Positions 57,684 through 64,000 of a stretch of 64,000 nucleotides of DNA are shown here, in pieces; the first letter of the stretch is position 1, and every line of letters begins with the position of its first letter. Made by a program: the position numbers and the translations under genes. The notes beneath the pieces are model-generated. The model was not told the origin of the DNA. It did not search any database and saw nothing but the letters and a program-made list of their open reading frames with translations. The DNA comes from Levilactobacillus acidifarinae DSM 19394 = JCM 15949 (GTDB taxonomy: Bacteria; Bacillota; Bacilli; Lactobacillales; Lactobacillaceae): assembly GCF_001434835.1 (NCBI RefSeq), contig NZ_AZDV01000005.1, positions 124,001 to 188,000 of the forward strand, in the 5' to 3' direction.

Positions 57684-58700
57684 TTATAATTGACGATTTG
57701 GTGTGGATGTAGTTTCACGTTTAATTAGTATAGGTTCATATTTTTTAATGTGCCGTTTCCCAGAAAAAATTGGATTTTTAATAATAATACTGGCAGCATC
57801 ACTTCCCATTTTAAGAATGGGTTGTTGCATTGTTGTTAGTTGGGGATGCATTATTTGTGTTAAAAAAATATCATCATAACCAATGACAGAGAAGTCGATG
57901 GGTACAGTGTAATTCTGTGCCTTTGCATAATTAATAAAGGCAAGAGCCATTAAATCGTTAAAAGCAAAAACACCGGTAAATTTATTAAGATTCATCTGTT
58001 TTACAATTTTCATTGTATTCTCGTACGTATAATCGGATTCAAATACTAATTGGCTATCAAAGTTTAGGTGATGGTCTAAAAGTGCCTGTTTATAACCAGC
58101 AAGTCTGGTTTGTGCGCCTTCTAGACGTAAGTCCCCTGTAATACAGGCAATTTTGCGATGCCCTAAGTCTATTAGATGACTTGTAGCTACATAGCCGCCA
58201 CGAAAATGATTACCAGCAACAACATTACTGACGTCAGTTCCTGAAAAATCTAATAGCACGTGAGTTATGCCCAGCTTTTTCATTTTAATAAAGCTAGTTT
58301 CACCAATGTTTTCACCCTGGGTTGCCCTGGCCATAATGATTCCGGAAACGTTTTGTTGATAGAAAGAATTAATGTATTCTTCTTCACGCTGTTGATTATT
58401 GTCGGAATTGGCAATAAGCAATCCCCAATTATTTTCTCGACATTTTTGTTCAGCACCTTTGGCGAAGCTCGCATAAAAATCGTTTCGAATATCGGGGACA
58501 ATTAAACCAATGTTCGTAGTAATTTGTTTTTGTAAATTCACAGCCATTTTATTACTAACGTAGCCTAATCTATCTGCCGTTTCCAGAACTCTTTTCCGAG
58601 TGGCATCTGATACTCGGAAACTTTTTTTGTTTAAAATCATAGAAACAGTTGAAGGTGCAAGTCCCGTTTCTTTTGCAATATCTTTAATGGTTACTCGCAT
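57684..58700 (-). CDS. LacI-family repressor of the nucleoside operon
   Basis: A 338-residue LacI/GalR regulator: HTH MRVTIKDIAKETGLAPSTVS with hinge region, then a periplasmic-binding-type sensor (IGLIVPDIRNDFYASFAKG, ending FSVIGYDDIFLTQIMHPQLT). ATG 58700 is used because the upstream GTG lies inside the GAGGTG RBS. It is divergent from the nucleoside hydrolase and transporters, so a nucleoside or ribose is the likely inducer; that is inferred from context. Confidence 0.93.
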   Translation of the reverse strand: MRVTIKDIAKETGLAPSTVSMILNKKSFRVSDATRKRVLETADRLGYVSNKMAVNLQKQITTNIGLIVPDIRNDFYASFAKGAEQKCRENNWGLLIANSDNNQQREEEYINSFYQQNVSGIIMARATQGENIGETSFIKMKKLGITHVLLDFSGTDVSNVVAGNHFRGGYVATSHLIDLGHRKIACITGDLRLEGAQTRLAGYKQALLDHHLNFDSQLVFESDYTYENTMKIVKQMNLNKFTGVFAFNDLMALAFINYAKAQNYTVPIDFSVIGYDDIFLTQIMHPQLTTMQQPILKMGSDAASIIIKNPIFSGKRHIKKYEPILIKRETTSTPNRQL

Positions 58701-58752
58701 AGATTTCACCTCATTGTTAAAAATTATACCGCATTAATTTAATAAAATCAGA

Positions 58753-58801
58753 TTGACTAATTTTATTGAAAGCGTTATATTTACTTTGCTGAAACGTTTC
58801 A
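58753..58801 (+). promoter_or_regulatory. Nucleoside operon promoter and LacI operator
   Basis: TTGACT (58753-58758), 17-bp spacer, TATATT (58776-58781), then the perfect palindrome TGAAACGTTTCA (58790-58801) at the expected start site. TGAAAGCGTTATAT (58767-58780) over the -10 resembles a CcpA cre site with some mismatch. Confidence 0.75.
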
Positions 58802-58830
58802 CCAAATAATTACGAAAGAGGTTTCTTTTT

Positions 58831-59766
58831 ATGAGCAAGACTAAAATTATTATGGATTGTGATCCGGGGCATGATGATGCGACGGCAATTATGATGGCAG
58901 GGATGAATCCACAGCTTGATTTATTAGGAATTACAGTTGTTAAGGGTAATCAAACAATTGAAAAAACGACTAAAAATACATTAGAAGTTTGTCAAACGTT
59001 AGGATTAAACGTACCAGTTTATGAAGGAATGTCTGTTCCAATGGTGATTCCTTCACCACAAACGGAAGAACGAGTTCACGGGAAAAGTGGACTCGATGGT
59101 CCTAAGTTTGCACCATTAACAAAAAAGAAGGAAAAAAAACATGCAATTCAATTTATCATTGAAACTTTAATGGCATCCGATGGTGATATCACATTGGTTC
59201 CAACGGGACCATTAACCAACATTGCGATGGCCATGCGATTAGAGCCAAGAATTATTTCTAAGATTAAGGAAATTGTGATGATGGGGGGATCTTATGAGCA
59301 TGGTAATGTAACGCCATCAGCCGAATTTAATATTTATGCTGATGCCGAAGCGGCGTATGTCGTCTTTACCAGTGGGGTTCACATTACAATGATGGGGTTA
59401 GATATCACCCGTAAGGCACTTTGTTTTCCGGTAATTGTTAAGCGGATGCGTCAACATGATAATCCGGCAGCACGTTTATTTGGTGATATGATGGACTTCT
59501 TTATTAAAGCACAGCACGATACTTATGGCTGGGAAGGGGCACCATTACATGATCCGACAACGATTGCTTACCTAATTGATCCAAGCGTCATTACCACGAA
59601 AAAGATGCATACGGATATTGAAATTAGAAGTACCCAAAGTTATGGACGTACTAATTGTGATTACTTTAATCTGACCGATGCACCTAAGAATACTAGTGTT
59701 GCGATAGCAATTGATGTTGATAAGTTTTGGGATATTGTCGAAGATAGTATCAAACTTTATGATTAG
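58831..59766 (+). CDS. Inosine/uridine-preferring nucleoside hydrolase
   Basis: A 311-residue nucleoside hydrolase: the calcium-binding DCDPGHDDA motif at residues 9-17, VPTGPLTNIA in the active site, EFNIYADAEAA and the C-terminal HDPTTIAYL. These enzymes cleave nucleosides to base and ribose in the cytoplasm. First gene of an operon with an MFS permease and a CNT-type transporter, under the LacI-type operator. Confidence 0.95.
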   Translation: MSKTKIIMDCDPGHDDATAIMMAGMNPQLDLLGITVVKGNQTIEKTTKNTLEVCQTLGLNVPVYEGMSVPMVIPSPQTEERVHGKSGLDGPKFAPLTKKKEKKHAIQFIIETLMASDGDITLVPTGPLTNIAMAMRLEPRIISKIKEIVMMGGSYEHGNVTPSAEFNIYADAEAAYVVFTSGVHITMMGLDITRKALCFPVIVKRMRQHDNPAARLFGDMMDFFIKAQHDTYGWEGAPLHDPTTIAYLIDPSVITTKKMHTDIEIRSTQSYGRTNCDYFNLTDAPKNTSVAIAIDVDKFWDIVEDSIKLYD

Positions 59767-59831
59767 TTAGAGCAATCGAAGATCAGAGTGCGTAAGCATT
59801 TCTGGTCTTCAGTTAGTTAAGGAGAAAATAA

Positions 59832-61037
59832 ATGAAATCAACATTATCCGTAAAAAATAGTGAACGTGTTATTAACGTAAAGTACATTTCATTACAGTTT
59901 ATTTATTGGATGATGAATTGTGCTGTGTACAGTTTTGCAGCGTTGTTTTTACTGTATAACAGGTTTGAGAATCGACAGCTAGGGTATGTTTTAGCAGCGG
60001 CTAATCTAATTTCAATTATTTTACAACCAGCATTATCACAGCAGGTTATTGCGCGATTACATATCTCGGTTCGAAAAACCATTATTATAATTTCGGGAGG
60101 ATTGTTGCTGCCACTAATCGCACTACTTTTTGTAGGAAAAAATATTCTAGTAATGTTTTTGATGTATACCTTGAGTGCAGTTTTAATTCTGACATTGCAG
60201 CCATTTGTGAACTCGATTGGTTTTCAGTATATCAATAGTGGTTATTCGATTAATTTTGGAATTTCACGGGGAGCGGGTTCTTTTTCTTACGCCATCACAT
60301 CGTATATTTTAGGTGTTCTATTGGCGAAGTGGACGCCGAATCTTTTACCGTGGATAATGATTATTCTTACGCTAACTTTTTTATTGTCAGTATGGTTGCT
60401 TCCAAAAATTAAAAGTGATAAATCATCAGAGCTAAGTACTGATGATCGGACGACAACGTCGATAGTTAAATTACTACAGAACTATAAATTTATTGGTGTT
60501 CTGTTTTTGGCTTTTTCATTTTTATTTGTTTTTCATACGATTATTTCTACATCAATTACGCAAATTGTTCAGTCGTTTCATGGTGGGAGTCAAATTATTG
60601 GAACGTCGTTGATGATTGCTGGATTGTGTGAGTTACCAGGAATGTTTGCATTCTCATATTTAGTTAAGAAAAAATCGAGTTCTTTTTGGCTAGAATTATC
60701 GGCCTTCTTTTTCTTTGTTCGATCTATTGTGGTGATGGTAGCCCCTAACTTATTGACAATCGAATTAAGTCAGTTTTTACAGGCCGTAAGTTTCGCTATC
60801 TTTATTCCAGCTTCGGCCTATCTGGTTAATGGTGTGTTACCTAAAGAAGATGCGGTACTTGGACAAACGATTATTACGGCGGCAATGACGTTGGGCGGTG
60901 TATTGTCCAGTATTATCGGTGGATATTTACTAGACCTGTTGAATGTAAAATCATTGTTAGTATTTGGAATGATTTGTGCCTTAGTGGGATTCTTATTAAC
61001 AGTTGTAGGCATTCATATGATTAAAGAGGATGAATAA
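59832..61037 (+). CDS. MFS transporter in the nucleoside operon
   Basis: A 401-residue major facilitator with 12 hydrophobic helices, of the LacY/NupG-like group (FAALFLLYNRFENRQLGYVL at the start, GISRGAGSFSYAI in helix 5). AAGGAG precedes the ATG. Its place between the hydrolase and a nucleoside permease suggests uptake of nucleosides or ribosides. Confidence 0.85.
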   Translation: MKSTLSVKNSERVINVKYISLQFIYWMMNCAVYSFAALFLLYNRFENRQLGYVLAAANLISIILQPALSQQVIARLHISVRKTIIIISGGLLLPLIALLFVGKNILVMFLMYTLSAVLILTLQPFVNSIGFQYINSGYSINFGISRGAGSFSYAITSYILGVLLAKWTPNLLPWIMIILTLTFLLSVWLLPKIKSDKSSELSTDDRTTTSIVKLLQNYKFIGVLFLAFSFLFVFHTIISTSITQIVQSFHGGSQIIGTSLMIAGLCELPGMFAFSYLVKKKSSSFWLELSAFFFFVRSIVVMVAPNLLTIELSQFLQAVSFAIFIPASAYLVNGVLPKEDAVLGQTIITAAMTLGGVLSSIIGGYLLDLLNVKSLLVFGMICALVGFLLTVVGIHMIKEDE

Positions 61038-61072
61038 AACGTAATGGTGTAAAAAGGCAAGAGGTAAATTTT

Positions 61073-62260
61073 ATGAACTTTTTATTTTTAATAACCGGAT
61101 TATTGTTTATCTATATTCTAGGGTGGCTATTGAGTTACGATAGAAAACATATTCGATATCGATCAATAGTCGTCTTGTTTAGCTTACAAATGATTATCTC
61201 TTTTCTTTGTCTCCATACATCAGCAGGAATTCAAACCTTAAAAGGAATTTCTAGTTTTTTTAACTGGTTGATGGTTCAAGCCGATGGGGGAGTTCAATTT
61301 GTTTTTGGTGGTATCGTTATTGGAAAGAATACATCCGTTTTTTTCTTAAACGTATTAATGCCGATTGTGTTTATTTCAGCACTTGTAGGTATTCTGAATT
61401 ATATTCGAATATTGCCAATTGTTATTAAGTGGACGGGATGGCTACTTAATAAGGTTACGGGTATGGGTGAACTTGAAAGCTATTTTGCAGTATCAACAGC
61501 AATTTTAGGAGAACCAGAAGTATTCTTGACGATAAAAAATAAGATACCGCAGTTGAGTGCACAAAGACTTTACACAATTTGTGCATCGGCAATGAGTGCT
61601 GTTTCAGCTGCATTATTGGCATCGTATATGAAAATGATTCCGGGAAAATTTGTTGTGGTGGCAGTATTCTTGAATATTTTGTCAGTCTTGTTAATTTCTT
61701 GTATTGTTAATCCCTATGTACCGACCAATGATGATGATTTAGCAAAAATTGGTATTGAGGATCAGAAACAACCTTTCTTCCAAGTTTTAGGTAATTATAT
61801 TCAGGATGGATTTAAACTGGCAATCACAGTTGCAGCCATGTTAATCGGATTTGTTGCACTAGTTACATTTTTAAATAATAGTTTTTTAGCCATAATTCAT
61901 GTCAGTTTTACTACAATTATTGGTAATGTCTTTTCACCAATAGCGTGGATAATGGGTGTTCCAATGAAAGATATTAGTGAAGTTGGATCCATTATGGCAA
62001 CTAAATTAATAACGAACGAATTTGCAGCAATGGGAACTTTACATCAGGTATCAGCACATTTATCGATGAAGTCGATTGCAATTACTTCAACCTACTTGGT
62101 TTCCTTTGCGAATTTTGGGACGGTGGGAATTATTACGGGATCTATTCGTTCTATTAGCGAAAAGCAAGGAGCTCTAGTTGCGAGAACATCACTAAAACTT
62201 TTATTGGGAGCAACAATGGCATCTATACTGACTGGAACAATCGTGGGGTTTTGGTTTTAA
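61073..62260 (+). CDS. Concentrative nucleoside transporter (NupC/CNT family)
   Basis: A 395-residue CNT permease: GGVQFVFGGIVIG near residue 72, LPIVIKWTGWLLNKVTGMGE-LESY, then AILGEPEVFLTIK and FVAFANFGT-type end (LVSFANFGTVGIITGSI), all CNT signatures for nucleoside binding. AAGAGG precedes the ATG. Last gene of the operon, ended by a strong hairpin at 62288-62345. Confidence 0.95.
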   Translation: MNFLFLITGLLFIYILGWLLSYDRKHIRYRSIVVLFSLQMIISFLCLHTSAGIQTLKGISSFFNWLMVQADGGVQFVFGGIVIGKNTSVFFLNVLMPIVFISALVGILNYIRILPIVIKWTGWLLNKVTGMGELESYFAVSTAILGEPEVFLTIKNKIPQLSAQRLYTICASAMSAVSAALLASYMKMIPGKFVVVAVFLNILSVLLISCIVNPYVPTNDDDLAKIGIEDQKQPFFQVLGNYIQDGFKLAITVAAMLIGFVALVTFLNNSFLAIIHVSFTTIIGNVFSPIAWIMGVPMKDISEVGSIMATKLITNEFAAMGTLHQVSAHLSMKSIAITSTYLVSFANFGTVGIITGSIRSISEKQGALVARTSLKLLLGATMASILTGTIVGFWF

Positions 62261-62287
62261 ACTTAATATACTTTAGGTGAATAATAT

Positions 62288-62345
62288 AAAATTGGTACAG
62301 TTTCAGATATTTCCGTTGGGAAAATATCGAAACTGTACCAATTTT
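62288..62345. terminator. Bidirectional terminator
   Basis: AAATTGGTACAGTTTC pairs with GAAACTGTACCAATTT, with an inner GATATTT/AAATATC stem. Confidence 0.9.
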
Positions 62346-62369
62346 GTGTTGAAGTTTTTCACAATTACG

Positions 62370-63536
62370 TTATTTTTCAGTTCCCAGTTCCAACAACCGT
62401 TGGCGCAAGGCGTCGTCGTAGGCCGTCAGGTACAGACCGTACTTACCGCGCTTCATCAGGACGTTTAAGACGTTGGCGATAAAGGTCTTGTATTCGTCAC
62501 GCGAGAAGTGGATGTCCTTACGTTTCTTGAAGATTTCCTTGTGGGAGTATTTTTCGGGAATCACGGTCATGGTGTCGGTCTGCGGATCGTAGCCAAACGA
62601 CGGGCCGATGATCATGCCGACGTAGTTCAGGTCAAAGCCCTGCAAGGTGTAAATGGTGCCGACCTGGGTGATCGAGCCTTCGCGCTTGGCCCAGTGGGTA
62701 CGTTGTGGGTCCCATTCGTCCCACGGCAGGCTGAAACTATCCATTTCGACGTTGTGGCGGCCATCGATCCGGGGGAACCCGGACGTGGCGACCATCCGAC
62801 TCATGCCGACTTCCTTATTGCGCTGCTTGATGGCGTCGAACATCCCGCCGGCGGTATCGAACAGCTTAAATTCAAAGTCGCTGTCGTTAGGGAAGGGCCG
62901 CAGCGGTTTTTCGGCGGTCAGGTTATCCATCCAGGCGACCTGGTTGTCGCTGGCGACCATCCGGTACTGGAAGTTCATGCTGAAGAGTTGGTGCGGGTGG
63001 TCACCGATGGTTTTGTACAGGAGCTCCTTATCCCAGTACATTTTGGACTGGAAGACCTGCTCGAAGTCGTAGACCACCACGACCACCTTGGCTAACGCCA
63101 TCAAATCGGTCAGTTGGTTTTGACCGCGATAGTGGGCGTAGGGTTCGGATTTCGAGTACAGCAGGTGGGCTTCGTCGACGAAGATGATGTCGTATTTTTG
63201 GTGGTTCTTTTGGGCGAAGTTAATCAGCGACGTGGGCCGTCGGATATCCTTGGCGTGCATGTTGGGAATCGATTCGGCTAAATCCCGGTAAGCCTTGTAC
63301 AGCTCGGGGTGGTTGACCACCAGCGAGGTGCGGTAGTTTTTATCGGTCATGTATTGACGAACTAGTTCCATTAGCACCACGGATTTCCCGGTGCCCGCGG
63401 CGCCTTCGATGATGGCCACGGAAGACGGCTTGCCGGTCAACCCCTGTTTAATGTAGGCGTTGAGGTCGGTAATCACGTGCTTCTGGTCGGCGGAAAGGTC
63501 CTTCACGAAAAATTGTTCCTGTAAGATTTTATTCAA
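62370..63536 (-). CDS. DUF2075 family ATPase/helicase-like protein
   Basis: A 388-residue P-loop protein: Walker A GAAGTGKS (residues 45-52), Walker B IIFVDEAHLL, sensor-like NFQYRM and the helicase-type GTIYTLQGFDLNYVGMIIGP. This matches DUF2075 proteins, which resemble superfamily 1 helicases and are widely found in lactic acid bacteria. No extra nuclease domain is seen. It is transcribed away from the secreted gene at 63907; its biological role is not known. Confidence 0.88.
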   Translation of the reverse strand: MNKILQEQFFVKDLSADQKHVITDLNAYIKQGLTGKPSSVAIIEGAAGTGKSVVLMELVRQYMTDKNYRTSLVVNHPELYKAYRDLAESIPNMHAKDIRRPTSLINFAQKNHQKYDIIFVDEAHLLYSKSEPYAHYRGQNQLTDLMALAKVVVVVYDFEQVFQSKMYWDKELLYKTIGDHPHQLFSMNFQYRMVASDNQVAWMDNLTAEKPLRPFPNDSDFEFKLFDTAGGMFDAIKQRNKEVGMSRMVATSGFPRIDGRHNVEMDSFSLPWDEWDPQRTHWAKREGSITQVGTIYTLQGFDLNYVGMIIGPSFGYDPQTDTMTVIPEKYSHKEIFKKRKDIHFSRDEYKTFIANVLNVLMKRGKYGLYLTAYDDALRQRLLELGTEK

Positions 63537-63762
63537 CGTATTAGCTCCTAATCAAGTCAGTCTCTCGGTGGGGTGCCGGATTGGCGTTCCCCAGGTACTT
63601 GCTATTATAGCAGTTTGACCGGTCCCGTCGACCCCGTTACGAGAGTTGTTTGGCACACCAGTTCCACCGCTAATAGGAAGTTACCCCCAATCCCAACGTT
63701 TCACCGTGGTCAACGCATTGGGGTCACGGATTAAGCACCGAAATAGGTTAACTGAGGGGACT

Positions 63763-63808
63763 CCTTCTTCCAGTCAATGTTTCACATGAAACATTGACTG
63801 GAAGAAGG
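63763..63808. promoter_or_regulatory. parS-like site 7 inside a 46-bp palindrome
   Basis: TGTTTCACATGAAACA (63778-63793) is a one-mismatch parS. It is the centre of two perfect 22-bp arms (63763-63784 and 63787-63808). The rest of 63537-63906 holds no gene. Confidence 0.8.
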
Positions 63809-63906
63809 ACGACAGGGCGGGGCACATCATGAATGTAGCGGCGATTACCGGCCAGTTCAGCTCTGTGTTACCATAACTAGTAGAAACTATTCTAGGAAGA
63901 GATTAA

Positions 63907-64000
63907 ATGTTGAAACACTGGGGACAAGTCACGGCCGTTTTGGCGGCCATCGGTGGTGGCGTGTTGCTCGCGACCACCCCGGCGCAAGCCAAGGCCGGTT
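63907..64000 (+). CDS. Secreted protein, N-terminal end (partial)
   Basis: The first 31 residues before the window edge form a signal peptide: MLKHWGQVTAVLAAIGGGVL, then a hydrophobic end and the cleavage site AQA near residue 27. AGGAAGAG lies 7 bp upstream. The mature protein is outside the window, so no function is given. Confidence 0.75.
   Translation, partial: MLKHWGQVTAVLAAIGGGVLLATTPAQAKAG

Noticed and set aside
62508-63095. 195-codon antisense frame
   Set aside because: Shadow of the DUF2075 gene, whose Walker motifs are clear on the other strand.

Overview
The window looks like an origin-proximal piece of a Lactobacillaceae chromosome (moderate GC; genus not certain, Lactiplantibacillus or Levilactobacillus-like gene content). 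It opens with the end of HtrA, then a 1-kb gap holding seven perfect DnaA boxes and a parS-like site, then rlmH. Seven parS-like 16-mers are spread over the window, which fits a position near oriC.

The 3' end of rlmH (position 1738) is the start of the most unusual feature. The rlmH tail sequence GGAAGTCCGTATCATAAG and the bases after it recur, more or less decayed, at 6170, 11597, 14059, 18938, 18998 and 22415. This is the layout and the sequence logic of staphylococcal cassette chromosome (SCC) attachment sites, so 1.74-22.44 kb reads as a tandem array of five SCC-like cassettes plus a 60-bp mini-interval. No cassette recombinase is encoded in the window. Cassette 1 carries a GNAT-DUF5677 fusion, a small HEPN-like protein and a PIN (DUF4411)/ImmA-IrrE pair. 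Cassette 2 carries MarR/SGNH hydrolase and a MerR-controlled oxidoreductase operon. Cassette 3 carries TetR and two HXXEE membrane proteins. Cassette 4 carries LysR, a TMEM175-like channel, two SDRs, a flavodoxin and an alpha/beta hydrolase. Cassette 5 is AT-rich and carries a membrane protein, an HTH protein and a TIR-like protein. The right ends of cassettes 1 and 3 share about 175 bp, including a parS-like site, and most att copies sit beside an intrinsic terminator.

From 22.5 to 34 kb there are many small regulator plus enzyme pairs (WYL, HxlR, OYE, Mor-like) and a family of small secreted proteins. At 34-37 kb lies an integrated plasmid relic: GIY-YIG protein, small unknown protein, Rep_3 initiator, and an origin with 22-bp-phased iterons. 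From 37 to 54 kb come a ClC-type channel, drug-type MFS transporters with TetR, MerR and LysR regulators, a large BspA-like surface protein with a 15-bp minisatellite, aldo-keto reductases, SDRs and several gene remnants. From 54 to 64 kb there are secreted proteins, a candidate small RNA, an XRE/membrane protein pair, a LacI-controlled nucleoside hydrolase/transport operon, a DUF2075 ATPase and the start of another secreted protein.

Many genes sit next to their own regulator with a readable operator: three MerR-type promoters with 19-bp spacers, a MarR inverted repeat, TetR palindromes and LysR boxes. The accessory genes therefore look like self-contained regulated modules. Everything here is read by eye; no database search was run.
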